A stretch of DNA of 20,805 bases from Rickettsia typhi (GTDB lineage: Bacteria; Pseudomonadota; Alphaproteobacteria; Rickettsiales; UBA1997), in NCBI GenBank assembly GCA_945861125.1, contig CAMASZ010000004.1, positions 1-20,805 of the forward strand. The letters run 5' to 3'. A model generated the notes under the pieces. The model was not told where the DNA came from. It made no database searches and saw nothing but the letters and a program-made list of their open reading frames with translations. This document shows, piece by piece, positions 1 through 9,041 of the stretch. The position numbers and the translations under genes were made by a program. The first letter of the stretch is position 1; each line of letters opens with the position of its first letter.

Positions 1-164
1 TCACGAATTGAAGAAATATCTGCAGATCTAGTTATAGATTGTGCTGAGGCTAATCTCATTTGTGCAACTAATCTTGAGCTTTGCGTAACTCCGGCAACTA
101 AAATGCCAATAATCAAAATTACTATTGATAACTCAATTAAAGAGAAGGCAAGTTTTTTATTCAT
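1..164 (-). CDS. prepilin-like protein, N-terminal part (runs off left edge)
   Basis: The visible 54 codons begin with a short basic stretch (MNKKLA), then FSLIELSIVILIIGILVAGV, the signature of type IV prepilins and type II secretion pseudopilins. It has Phe at +1, Glu at +5 and one hydrophobic helix. The residue before the cleavage site is Ala, not the usual Gly. The N-terminus is almost the same as that of the complete gene at 13905-14759, including the following TQSSRLV.QMRL stretch, so that gene shows what the missing part may look like (a LamG-like lectin fold). The start codon overlaps the 3' end of virB9 by 8 bp (157-164), which implies co-transcription and perhaps translational coupling. 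Product and C-terminal domain cannot be decided because the gene is cut by the window edge. Confidence 0.8.
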   Translation of the reverse strand, partial: MNKKLAFSLIELSIVILIIGILVAGVTQSSRLVAQMRLASAQSITRSADISSIR

Positions 165-1023
165 AATTTTTAAATAATTTTATCATTTTGTTGTTATAAA
201 TACATAATAGTGAATTTCCTAGTCTTAATGTAAATTGTCTAGCAGTTGTTGGAACTACAATATATTTATCTCGAACTGTGTAGTTAACCGGACTCTCTAT
301 ACCATTAGAATCAACAATATTTATATTAGGAACTGTAGAGTTATTATTGCTGAACTGGAAATGGGTTTCATTGCCATCGTCATAGACTTTAAGAGGGGTT
401 ATGTCATCAGACTTGCCAGCAAGACTATAATCGAAGTTTAGCTTAAGATCTTCGGGATTTCTATCAATTATACCCGGCAACTCTTCATCAACTCTTGCTT
501 TTGGCGTTGGTGTTTTTATAACCGCAACGTTGGTAGGTAGAGCACTCGGCAATGTTTTTTTGGCAGATGGTATCTTTGCGGCTATATTGGGAACTGATAA
601 TTGAGGAGGTATTGGTAATGGTTGCCCAACTTGTGGATAAAAAAATCTGACGGTATAAACTAAATCTTCATCAGCCTTACCGGTAAATTCATCTGATCTG
701 ATGTCAAAATGGTAAGTTCTTTTGTTGGTGATGATGGTCATGTTAGTATGGGCCGCTACTTCCAGAGGTCTGATAAAAATTCTTTTGCCAGATGGAGTTA
801 ATCGCCATGCAAAAGCTTCTCCTATTGAGATCATTTCAATTTCTTCATCATCAGAAAATTCAATGAAAGATTGATAGTTGTAATAAAATTTTAATTCATA
901 AACCTCGTTTGGATTATATACCAAAGTTCTAATTCTAGAATCGGTGGTTATTGGGGTTTGTGCAAGCGCAGATCCGCTAATAACAAATAGAAGTATAATT
1001 ATTTTAAATATAAACCGAATCAT
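157..1023 (-). CDS. virB9: type IV secretion system protein VirB9
   Basis: VirB9 is the periplasmic/outer-membrane component of the VirB7-VirB9-VirB10 core complex. This 288-residue protein starts with a signal peptide (about residues 1-21, ending SALA before QT). Its N-terminal domain carries family-typical stretches: RIRTLVYNPNEVYEL, EFSDDEEIE, AFAWRLTPSGKRIFIRPLE and HTNMTIITNKRTYHFD. A proline-rich linker lies at about residues 130-180. The C-terminal beta domain (about 190-288) includes YDDGNETHFQF, NYTVRDKYIVVPTTARQFTL and RLGN. The length is normal for the family, so it looks intact. It lies 23 bp downstream of virB8, and virB10, virB11 and virD4 do not follow; a prepilin gene follows instead. 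This is consistent with the scattered T4SS islets known in Rickettsiales (rvh system). Confidence 0.93.
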   Translation of the reverse strand: MIRFIFKIIILLFVISGSALAQTPITTDSRIRTLVYNPNEVYELKFYYNYQSFIEFSDDEEIEMISIGEAFAWRLTPSGKRIFIRPLEVAAHTNMTIITNKRTYHFDIRSDEFTGKADEDLVYTVRFFYPQVGQPLPIPPQLSVPNIAAKIPSAKKTLPSALPTNVAVIKTPTPKARVDEELPGIIDRNPEDLKLNFDYSLAGKSDDITPLKVYDDGNETHFQFSNNNSTVPNINIVDSNGIESPVNYTVRDKYIVVPTTARQFTLRLGNSLLCIYNNKMIKLFKNYE

Positions 1024-1046
1024 GCGGCTAAAATTAATTGAATTAT

Positions 1047-1700
1047 TTAATAACTAAATATCTCTTCAGTAACAGTGTATTTATTGACCTGAAAACCAAG
1101 AGGATTGATCATTCTTTCTTCCATTGAAAGTTGTATTTCAGGAGTAAAAAAGAATGAAATTGTTGCTACTTCATCTTTTGATATAATTTGAGTAGATTTG
1201 TCGCTGGTAATTTGTCTGTTAATTCTTATTAAAGCATTGTTAGAGTCCTGAAATTGTACAGACTTAACCCTAACATTTATTTTTGAATCAGCTCCCAATT
1301 CTCTGGGATTAATTCTTGTTTTAAATTCATTGTAAACCGCAGGAAGTGAGAACAATCTTACTTCTTCAGCATCTTGTTTGTATGTTTTTGGGTCATAACC
1401 ACTGGCAGATCTTATGTATTTATTAACAAAATATTTTCGCATCACTTGATCTCCTGTAAAATTTTCAGAAGAAAGTTGTTTTACAACTGTAGCAATGCCG
1501 GTTTTTTCTTCAATTTCAACCACATATGGCTCAAGAGATTTTGAAGACATTATTGATTTTACAAAAATTACCGAAATAGCAACAGAAAACATTGATATAA
1601 TTGTAAAAAGCAACAAAATGTTTCGTTGTACTACAACTATTTGGTAACGATTAGTATACCAGCTTTTTATTTTTGTTTTATCTTTTGAATCTTCACCCAT
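1047..1700 (-). CDS. virB8: type IV secretion system inner-membrane protein VirB8
   Basis: VirB8 is a bitopic inner-membrane assembly factor of the T4SS. The 217-residue product has a short cytoplasmic N-terminus with the common KSWYTNRYQ.VVVQRN start, one membrane helix at about residues 26-49, and an NTF2-like periplasmic domain. Typical stretches include LEPYVVEIEEKTGIATVV, YVVN/FVNKYIRSASGYDP-like sequence at 90-104, and a C-terminal NPLGFQVNKYTVTEE. The length fits the family. It is the first gene of a minus-strand unit with virB9 23 bp downstream. The upstream 321-bp gap separates it from divergent rodA, so its promoter must be there. VirB8 and VirB9 are expected to act in the same envelope complex. 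Confidence 0.92.
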   Translation of the reverse strand: MGEDSKDKTKIKSWYTNRYQIVVVQRNILLLFTIISMFSVAISVIFVKSIMSSKSLEPYVVEIEEKTGIATVVKQLSSENFTGDQVMRKYFVNKYIRSASGYDPKTYKQDAEEVRLFSLPAVYNEFKTRINPRELGADSKINVRVKSVQFQDSNNALIRINRQITSDKSTQIISKDEVATISFFFTPEIQLSMEERMINPLGFQVNKYTVTEEIFSY

Positions 1701-2021
1701 TTGATTGCTAAATTTTATAAATATTTATTTTAAACATATGCACCTAATGTGCTTGAGACGTGTCGTCTAAATTAGCGCGATTACAGATATTTACGTAATG
1801 ATGCTAAAACCACTTACAAGAATATTTCTGTTATATTTAATTTAGATATAACAAATAATATAATAAATAACTAAAAATTTTCTAACTCAAGTATTTTTAT
1901 TGATATTTTTAATTAATTCAAATTTTATCTTTGAATTTTATTTATTAATAACATTTTTGCTTTTAAATTTTATCATTATTTTGCCTAAATCATTAAATTA
2001 AAAATAAATTAAAGTTTATAA
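1701..2021. other. divergent intergenic region virB8 / rodA
   Basis: This is 321 bp of very AT-rich DNA between two divergent transcription units, with no open reading frame worth calling. It contains two adjacent small palindromes near the virB8 side: GCAC-ctaat-GTGC (1740-1752) and AGACG-tgt-CGTCT (1756-1768). On the rodA side, TTGCCT (1981-1986) and TAAATT (2005-2010) are separated by 18 bp and could be a promoter, but in DNA this AT-rich such matches are weak evidence. Promoters for both units must lie here. Confidence 0.5.
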
Positions 2022-3176
2022 ATGAATTTTATTAATGACGAAAAAATTTCAACGTTACAAAAAATAGATCGCTTAAACTGGCTTCTTATAACTCTTATAA
2101 TTTCATTAGCATTTATAGGTTTTATAATGTTATATTCGGCTGGCGGTGGTTCTTTTAGGCCTTGGCTGATCAGACAATTTGGTTTTTTTTGTTTGTTTTT
2201 TCCTTTAATGATATTTATTGCAGTTACCGATATAAAAATATGGTTTAAGCTATCTTATTTGTTTTATGCCGTTGCCTTAACTTTGGTTCTGTTGGTTGAT
2301 ATAATTGATGGAATAGGACATAACGCAATGGGCGCAACTAGATGGTTTAAAATTGGACCAATTAAAATTCAGCCTTCAGAAATTATGAAGGTTTGCACAG
2401 TTTTTGCGCTTGCTAAATATTATTATAATATTGAAGTTGGTAGTATTGATAAAAATAAACATTTGATAATCCCATTACTGATAATTCTAGCGCCAGTGGT
2501 TTTAATTTTTTTACAGCCAGATTTGGGGACGGCAACTATATTATTGATGGTCGGAATCTCAATATTATTTCTTGCTGGAGTTGGCATTGGGAAGTTTATT
2601 TTTGCAGGAATGGTAACTCTGATTTCGATACCTTTTATATGGATATTTTTTCTTCATGATTATCAAAAAAAAAGAGTTTTAACTTTTTTAAATCCAAATG
2701 AAGATCCGCTTGGCAGTGGTTATAATATAATTCAATCAAAAATTGCAATTGGTTCTGGAGGAATGTTTGGCAAGGGTCTTTTAAATGGAACTCAAGGGCA
2801 ATTAGATTTTTTGCCAGAAAAGCAAACAGATTTTATTTTTACAATGCTTGCTGAAGAGCTTGGATTTATTGGGGCAACAATTACAATTGTTATTTGTTGT
2901 ATTATAGTAGGAATTTGTATACACATTGCAAATAATACCAAGCATCAATACGGAAAATTATTTATAATGGGTGTGGTTAATATATTTTTTATTCATATGT
3001 TTATTAATATGGGTATGGTGATGGGGGTAATACCAGTTGTGGGCGCTCCCTTACCATTTGTATCGTATGGTGGTACAATTATGGGTGCGATGATGATAGG
3101 TTTTGGTATGGTTTTGAATATAGATTTAAATCGTAATGTTGATTTACAAAATTTAAAAAAGAGAATTATTATATGA
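2022..3176 (+). CDS. rodA: RodA, SEDS-family peptidoglycan glycosyltransferase
   Basis: RodA polymerises lipid II into glycan strands in the elongation machinery, together with a class B penicillin-binding protein and MreB. The 384-residue polytopic protein shows SEDS landmarks: GATRWFKIGPIKIQPSEIMK (residues 104-123), FLQPDLGTA (163-171), DPLGSGYNIIQSKIAIGSGG (228-247), LPEKQTDFIF (264-273), AEELGF, and the C-terminal PVVGAPLPFVSYGGT (338-352). D270 matches the catalytic Asp of SEDS polymerases. The single-domain length and the start motif favour RodA over FtsW. It overlaps gltX by 4 bp (ATGA at 3173-3176), so the two are probably translated together. No strong Shine-Dalgarno sequence precedes the start. 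Its presence implies that this organism still builds a sidewall. Confidence 0.93.
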   Translation: MNFINDEKISTLQKIDRLNWLLITLIISLAFIGFIMLYSAGGGSFRPWLIRQFGFFCLFFPLMIFIAVTDIKIWFKLSYLFYAVALTLVLLVDIIDGIGHNAMGATRWFKIGPIKIQPSEIMKVCTVFALAKYYYNIEVGSIDKNKHLIIPLLIILAPVVLIFLQPDLGTATILLMVGISILFLAGVGIGKFIFAGMVTLISIPFIWIFFLHDYQKKRVLTFLNPNEDPLGSGYNIIQSKIAIGSGGMFGKGLLNGTQGQLDFLPEKQTDFIFTMLAEELGFIGATITIVICCIIVGICIHIANNTKHQYGKLFIMGVVNIFFIHMFINMGMVMGVIPVVGAPLPFVSYGGTIMGAMMIGFGMVLNIDLNRNVDLQNLKKRIII

Positions 3177-4519
3177 CCATTAAAGTTCGTTTTGCACCCT
3201 CTCCAACTGGCTTTTTGCATGTTGGTAATATTCGCGTTGCTATAATTAATTTTTTATATGCTAAAAAAAATAATGGCCAATTCTTGCTTAGATATGATGA
3301 TACTGACTCACAAAGGGTTCGAGATGAATATTCAAAAATGATCGCCAAAGATATGGCTTGGTTAGGTTTAGAATATGATGATTTTTTTAGGCAATCTAGT
3401 CGTTTAAATCGATATGAAGAAGCGAAAAATTTGTTAATAAAAAAAGGTCGTCTCTATGAATGTTTTGAAACTCCTGAAGAATTAAATTTACAACGAAAGT
3501 CACAAATAATATCTGGCATTGCTCCAGTTTATGATCGAAGCGCACTTCGTCTTAGTAGCGAACAAAAGCAAATCTTGCGTAATCAAGGTCTAAAGCCTCA
3601 CTATCGTTTTTTATTGCTTGATGGCGAAGTTTCTTGGCAAGATAAAATAAAAGGTAAAATCACTTATCAGGGTCGCCATTTTTCTGATCCGGTTTTAATT
3701 CGCGAAGAAGATGGTAATGGTTTTGGTATTCCAACCTATACTTTTTGTTCGGTAGTGGATGATATTGATTATAAGATAACCGATATAATTCGTGGCGAAG
3801 ATCATATTACTAATACCGCGATACAAATTCAAATTTTTGAAGCATTGGGTGCTTCACCTCCTGATTTTGCACACTTGTCATTAATTAAGGCATCAGAAGG
3901 AAAAATTTCTAAAAGGGAGGGTGGTTTTGATATAAAGTCGCTTAGAGAAGAGGGTTATGAGGCCATGTCAATAGTGAATTTGCTATCTCAAATTGGTACT
4001 TCGCAATCATTAAAAATTTACACAGATTATGCAGAGCTAATTAATAATTTTTCTTTCGATAAATTTTCTAAGTCAGCTACCAATTACGATATTTCTGAAT
4101 TATTGAATATTAATCAAAAGCTATTGCAAACCTATGAATTTAATGAGATTAATGACATATTAAAGCGAGAAAATAAAACGATATCACAAAAATTATGGAG
4201 CCCAATTAAAGCAAATATATTTTTTTTAAAAGAGATTGATGAATGGATAGAAATATGCTCGGATAATTTTAAATATGAAAATAATCAAAAAGATAAAGAG
4301 TTTCTAAATCAATGTTTAGAAGTCTTGCCAGCTGATACTGGTAATGAGAATAGCTGGAATATTTGGTTAGATAATATTAAAAAAATATCGGATCGCAAAG
4401 GAAAAGATCTTTTTATGCCAATTCGTTTAGCTTTAAGTGGCAGAGAGCATGGGCCCGAGTTAAAAAATTTGGTTAACTTAATTTCTAGAGAACAAATAAT
4501 TCGTAGATTAAATTTCTAG
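3173..4519 (+). CDS. gltX: glutamyl-tRNA synthetase (GltX1 type)
   Basis: Class I aminoacyl-tRNA synthetase that charges tRNA with glutamate. The 448-residue protein has RFAPSPTGFLHVGN (residues 6-19; HVGN is the HIGH motif), FLLRYDDTD (37-45), SVVDDIDYKITDIIRGEDHI, and the KMSKS-type motif KISKR (244-248). No zinc-binding Cys cluster is visible after the Rossmann insertion, where ECFETPEEL is found. That matches the shorter GltX1 form of rickettsial genomes. Those organisms often carry two GltX proteins, one of them charging tRNA-Gln for the GatCAB route; which substrate this copy uses cannot be told from this window. It is coupled to rodA by a 4-bp overlap. Its stop codon also overlaps that of convergent dusB. 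Confidence 0.92.
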   Translation: MTIKVRFAPSPTGFLHVGNIRVAIINFLYAKKNNGQFLLRYDDTDSQRVRDEYSKMIAKDMAWLGLEYDDFFRQSSRLNRYEEAKNLLIKKGRLYECFETPEELNLQRKSQIISGIAPVYDRSALRLSSEQKQILRNQGLKPHYRFLLLDGEVSWQDKIKGKITYQGRHFSDPVLIREEDGNGFGIPTYTFCSVVDDIDYKITDIIRGEDHITNTAIQIQIFEALGASPPDFAHLSLIKASEGKISKREGGFDIKSLREEGYEAMSIVNLLSQIGTSQSLKIYTDYAELINNFSFDKFSKSATNYDISELLNINQKLLQTYEFNEINDILKRENKTISQKLWSPIKANIFFLKEIDEWIEICSDNFKYENNQKDKEFLNQCLEVLPADTGNENSWNIWLDNIKKISDRKGKDLFMPIRLALSGREHGPELKNLVNLISREQIIRRLNF

Positions 4520-5526
4520 TTTTTTAACTCTGTTTTTATAAGCGCTTTTTCATAAAAATTAGTAATTAACTGAATAATTTCGTCAACTTTTTTTTCTTCA
4601 TTATTAATAACGGCAATGCAGTTAATTTTTGCCCTAAACTCTGCCGAATCTTTTATGCCAGAACTGTACCAACCAATGTGCTTCTTTGCCATTGATAATC
4701 CTGTTTGCACTCCATAGTGATCAATCATTTCATAAAGATGTTTTAAAACTATTTGCAATTGTTGTTGTAGATTTGGAATTTTAATTGGCTGACAATGATT
4801 TAGTTCGCTACTGATTTGATTAATTAGCCAAGGTTTGCCGTAACAAGCTCTTCCTATCATGACGCCGTCAGCATTTGATAATTCTAAAGCTTTTTTAGCG
4901 TCTTGAGAATTTTTTATATCGCCATTAGCTATAACTGGGATTTTTACTGCTTCTTTTACTTTGGCGATAGCTTGCCAATTAGCGTTACCATTATACATTT
5001 GGCATCTAGTTCGGCCGTGAACAGTAAGCATTTTTATGCCTACATTTTCAGCATTTTTAGCGAGGGTTGGAGCATTAAGATTTTCTGAATTCCAGCCGAG
5101 CCTCATTTTCATTGTGACGGGAATTTTTACGGCTTTAACAACGCTTTCCATGATCTTGGTGGCAAGAGCTTCATCTTTCATTAAGGCGCTACCAGCAAAA
5201 CTATTAACTACCTTTTTTACCGGACAACCAAAATTAATATCAATGATATCTGCACCTAAATCTTCATTTAATTTGGCAGCTTCGGCCATTACTTCGGGAT
5301 CGCATCCAGCCAATTGAACTGACATCGGATATTGATCTGAATCTTTTTGGCATTTTTTTAATGATTCACGAGTCTGTAAAATCATTGCTTTTGATGCAAT
5401 CATTTCTGATATAACCAAAGAACTACCAAAGCTTTTTACTAGGCGACGAAAAGGTAAGTCAGTAACTCCAGACATCGGAGCCAGTAAAACATTATCGCGA
5501 AGAGTTATTTTGCCAATATTAATCAT
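4516..5526 (-). CDS. dusB: tRNA-dihydrouridine synthase DusB (NifR3 family)
   Basis: An FMN enzyme that reduces specific uridines in tRNA to dihydrouridine. The start at 5526 gives 336 residues beginning MINIGKITLRDNVLLAPMSG, which aligns with DusB N-termini. The longer frame up to 5574 would run into the upstream tRNA gene and is rejected. Visible landmarks are APMSGVTDLPFR (16-27), INFGCPVKKV with catalytic Cys101, K140 in TMKMRLGW, H170 in LTVHGRTRCQMYNG, IPVIANGDI and GVMIGRACYGKPW, all parts of the TIM barrel and FMN site. It lies 16 bp downstream of tRNA-Arg on the same strand, so a tRNA-modifying enzyme and a tRNA share a transcript. Its 3' end overlaps gltX by 4 bp at the palindrome CTAG, which serves as both stop codons. 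Confidence 0.93.
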   Translation of the reverse strand: MINIGKITLRDNVLLAPMSGVTDLPFRRLVKSFGSSLVISEMIASKAMILQTRESLKKCQKDSDQYPMSVQLAGCDPEVMAEAAKLNEDLGADIIDINFGCPVKKVVNSFAGSALMKDEALATKIMESVVKAVKIPVTMKMRLGWNSENLNAPTLAKNAENVGIKMLTVHGRTRCQMYNGNANWQAIAKVKEAVKIPVIANGDIKNSQDAKKALELSNADGVMIGRACYGKPWLINQISSELNHCQPIKIPNLQQQLQIVLKHLYEMIDHYGVQTGLSMAKKHIGWYSSGIKDSAEFRAKINCIAVINNEEKKVDEIIQLITNFYEKALIKTELKN

Positions 5527-5542
5527 TTTTAATTTTTTTAAA

Positions 5543-5617
5543 TGGTGCTTCCGGCATGACTCGAACATGCGCACATGGTTTAGGAAACCACTGCTCTATC
5601 CCCTGAGCTACGGAAGC
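5543..5617 (-). tRNA. tRNA-Arg (anticodon CCT)
   Basis: On the minus strand a complete cloverleaf of 75 nt can be folded: acceptor GCTTCCG/CGGAAGC, D arm GCTC/GAGC, anticodon stem GTGGT/ACCAT with loop TTCCTAA (anticodon CCT, reads AGG), T arm GCATG/CATGC with loop TTCGAGT, discriminator A, and CCA encoded in the DNA (5545-5543). The first tRNA base at 5617 is also the last base of the ugd stop codon, and dusB begins 16 bp after the CCA end. The tRNA therefore lies inside a protein-coding transcript and must be cut out by RNase P and 3' processing. Confidence 0.96.
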
Positions 5618-6927
5618 TAGTAGTCTTTTTGTCCTATGAAATAATAATTTAAGCCAAGTTCTAGCATTTTATTTTCATCATATAAATTTCGTAAATCAAA
5701 AATTTTTAGCGGTTTATTTATATTGTTAATTTGTGCGAAATTAATTGATTTATATTGTTCCCATTCGGTAGCAATTATTATTAAATCAGCATTTTGACAG
5801 GCCTCATAAATATCCTCGCAGAATTTGATATTGCCGTGTTCTGCTAATTCTTTTTTGGAATTTGCAATAGCAAAAAAATCATGGGCATAAATTTTGGCAT
5901 TATTTTTTGAAAGTTCTTTAGCAATTGCAATTGCTGGACTATAGCGAATATCATCAGTGTTTGCTTTAAAAGCCAAACCAAGTAAGGCAATTTTTTTATT
6001 TGCTAGTTTTTGATCAAGTATTTTTTTAATTCTAGTGATGATAGATTTTATCCTTGTTTGGTTTGAATCAATAACAGATTTTATAATTGATAAATTTACA
6101 TTTTTGCTTTGAGCTAGATTTAAAATAGCGCTTATGTCTTTTGGAAAGCAGGAGCCGCCGAAGCCTGGACCTGGATTAAGAAATTTTTCACCAATTCGAG
6201 AATCTTTGCCAATAGCTATTGATAAGTCTTTAATATTGCCACCAACTTTCTCGCATAGATCAGCAATTTCATTAATAAAAGAAATTTTAGTAGCTAAAAA
6301 TGAGTTTGAAGCATATTTAATTAGTTCGGCAGTGATTATATTGGTATGAAAAATCTTATCATTAGAGAAATATTGATAAGTTTTGCTTATAATATCTTTA
6401 GCTCTTTTATCTTCAGTGCCAATAACTATACGATCAGGATTCATAAAATCTTCAACAGCAGATCCTTCGCGTAAAAACTCGGGATTTGATGCTACAGAAA
6501 AATCAAGATCAGGATTAATTTCTTTTATCAAATTTTTAATTGCATAACCAGTGCCAGCAGGAACGGTAGATTTATTGATTATTAATTTATAAGAAGTAGC
6601 AAATTGGGCTATTTCTTTGGCAACATTAAAAACAAATGATAAATCAGCGCTACCATCTTTATTTTCTGGAGTTCCAACTGCAATAAATATTATATCAGAA
6701 TTTAATAATTCTGATTTTAAATCATTACTGAATTTAATTCTATTGCTTTGCTTTACTTCTTGTAAAATTTCGCTTAAGCCATTTTCATAAATTGGGATTT
6801 GGCCCTTATTTAATTGGTCAATTTTTTCTATGTTGCTATCAATACATATTACTTCATGACCAATTTTAGCTAAGCAAATGCCAGATACTAATCCAACATA
6901 GCCAGTGCCAACTACCATTATTTTCAT
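5617..6927 (-). CDS. ugd: UDP-glucose 6-dehydrogenase
   Basis: Oxidises UDP-glucose to UDP-glucuronate with two NAD+, feeding surface polysaccharide or lipid A modification. The 436-residue protein has the Rossmann motif VVGTGYVGLVSG (5-16; G7, G9, G12), FIAVGTPENKDGSADL (81-96), the stretch STVPAGTG (120-127), SNPEFLREG (148-156), ELIKYASNSFLATKISFINE (201-220, K204), NPGPGFGGSCFPKD (251-264, catalytic Cys260) and the C-terminal GLAFKANTDDIR domain. Length is normal for bacterial Ugd. It starts 1 bp after the thioredoxin-like gene stops and ends on the first base of tRNA-Arg, so it is the middle of a compact minus-strand unit. The GDP-mannose dehydrogenase family is related, but the motifs fit Ugd better. 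Confidence 0.92.
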   Translation of the reverse strand: MKIMVVGTGYVGLVSGICLAKIGHEVICIDSNIEKIDQLNKGQIPIYENGLSEILQEVKQSNRIKFSNDLKSELLNSDIIFIAVGTPENKDGSADLSFVFNVAKEIAQFATSYKLIINKSTVPAGTGYAIKNLIKEINPDLDFSVASNPEFLREGSAVEDFMNPDRIVIGTEDKRAKDIISKTYQYFSNDKIFHTNIITAELIKYASNSFLATKISFINEIADLCEKVGGNIKDLSIAIGKDSRIGEKFLNPGPGFGGSCFPKDISAILNLAQSKNVNLSIIKSVIDSNQTRIKSIITRIKKILDQKLANKKIALLGLAFKANTDDIRYSPAIAIAKELSKNNAKIYAHDFFAIANSKKELAEHGNIKFCEDIYEACQNADLIIIATEWEQYKSINFAQINNINKPLKIFDLRNLYDENKMLELGLNYYFIGQKDY

Positions 6928-6928
6928 T

Positions 6929-7516
6929 TTAATTTATATTTTGTTTTGAAAGTAAAAAATCTTTAATTTCATTTATAGAAAATTCTTGAAGATTGCCGTA
7001 ATAGCGCATTACAACATTGCCATTTTTATCGATGATCCAAGTTTCAGGAACTGCTTCGACTTTGGCAATTTTAGTAAATAAACCAATACTATCAGTTGCA
7101 ACTTTTTTGTAAGGATTTTGATTTTCTTCTAGATATTTTTTGGTGTTTGCATCAATGTCTCGCCACGCTATTCCGTATATATCAACAATCTTTTCTTGCT
7201 GTAATTTGAGCAGCAGATGATGTTCAGCGTGGCAGGTTGTGCACCATGATGCAAAAAAATTGATCACTGAATATTTGCCAAGCAAATCTTTTTTTGAGAA
7301 TTTAATTTTGTTGTTATATAAATCTTTTATAGAAAAATCAGGAAGATTGAGATTAACTTTTTGAAAACCAATATTTTCTTCATTGCTGGAGTTGCGCCAA
7401 GATTCTGGATCGCTAAGATTTTCACTGCGATTACTTTTGTTGTTAATGTTGTAAGTAGAAGTTGCTATAACTACAATTAAGATAACTAAAATTGTAAAAG
7501 GAATAAATTTTTTCAT
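6929..7516 (-). CDS. CcmG/DsbE/TlpA-like membrane-anchored thioredoxin
   Basis: A periplasm-facing thiol-disulfide oxidoreductase of 195 residues. Residues 1-20 form a signal anchor (MKKFIPFTILVILIVVIATS). The thioredoxin domain follows from about 57, with NFFASWCTTCHAEHHLL holding the active-site CTTC (92-95), GIAWRD, and the cis-proline loop AVPETWIID (P157). The WCxTCxAEH context and the VPET loop resemble CcmG/DsbE, which reduces apocytochrome c or CcmH, but TlpA-like roles cannot be excluded. The start at 7516 is preferred over the upstream 7603 Met because the extra 29 residues would lie inside tgt on the opposite strand and would precede a natural signal anchor. It shares a 5-bp intergenic space with divergent tgt and leads the ugd-tRNA-dusB unit. 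Confidence 0.85.
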   Translation of the reverse strand: MKKFIPFTILVILIVVIATSTYNINNKSNRSENLSDPESWRNSSNEENIGFQKVNLNLPDFSIKDLYNNKIKFSKKDLLGKYSVINFFASWCTTCHAEHHLLLKLQQEKIVDIYGIAWRDIDANTKKYLEENQNPYKKVATDSIGLFTKIAKVEAVPETWIIDKNGNVVMRYYGNLQEFSINEIKDFLLSKQNIN

Positions 7517-7518
7517 AA

Positions 7519-8661
<1,143 letters not shown>

Positions 8662-8687
8662 TATTCCTCATATTCAAATTCTAAGTC

Positions 8688-8897
8688 TTATACCAAATCC
8701 CATCTTTAAATATTCAATAGGATATTCAAATTCTAACTTAATATTTTTGAGATAAAAATCTTCAAAAAGCCTCAGCTGTATGGATATACAGCTTCATTTT
8801 TTAAAGATTTTTATCTCAAAAATCGTGTCGTTGCCCTAGGGCATGACTGGCAAAAATATTTTGTTATAATTTGATTTAAAGATGAGATTTAGTATTA
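8688..8897. repeat. palindromic MITE-like element A with inverted ends
   Basis: This 210-bp intergenic element is bounded by imperfect inverted ends: left TTATACCAAATCCCATCTTT (8688-8707), right, read on the other strand, TAATACTAAATCTCATCTTT (8897-8878). Both continue with AAA. Inside is a 79-bp imperfect palindrome (8744-8822) and a 12-bp perfect palindrome TGCCCTAGGGCA (8832-8843). No credible protein is encoded. Parts recur in elements B and C in opposite orientation: the AGCTGTA.GGATATACAGCT hairpin in B, and the AAGTTAGAATTTGAATATCC segment in C. The layout resembles non-autonomous miniature transposons or Rickettsia palindromic elements, but I could not match it to a named family. Confidence 0.8.
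8744..8822. repeat. 79-bp imperfect palindrome inside element A
   Basis: The arms are 19 bp perfect complements, TTTTTGAGATAAAAATCTT (8744-8762) and its reverse complement (8804-8822). After a loosely paired 10-11 nt middle, an inner perfect 8-bp stem follows, AGCTGTAT/ATACAGCT (8774-8781 and 8786-8793), closed by a GGAT loop. A transcript in either direction could fold into one long hairpin, about 150 bp downstream of tgt on the plus strand. Confidence 0.85.
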
Positions 8898-8984
8898 TAT
8901 TTTTGGAAATAATTTTTTAAAAAATGTTTCAATTATAAATAAATGATTTCTTTTTATTTTGAATTATTTTTTTGGAAATAGATT

Positions 8985-9041
8985 GATACCAAATCCAATT
9001 TTTAAATATTTTTTTAGAATTTTAAAGATAGAATTTGATAG
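8985..9041. repeat. element D: 57-bp remnant with facing inverted ends
   Basis: The left end GATACCAAATCCAATTTTTA (8985-9004) faces a right end that reads CTATCAAATTCTATCTTTAA on the other strand (9041-9022). Both match the ends of element A, with about 17 bp between them. It looks like a minimal or internally deleted copy. Between it and the next gene (9042-9145) only an inverted repeat ATTGCAA/TTGCAAT (9047-9053, 9063-9069) stands out. The promoter for the secreted protein gene at 9146 should lie there. Confidence 0.6.

Noticed and set aside
5527..5574. Upstream in-frame Met for dusB (352 residues)
   Set aside because: The extra 16 codons lie largely in the tRNA-Arg gene, and the downstream Met fits DusB N-termini.
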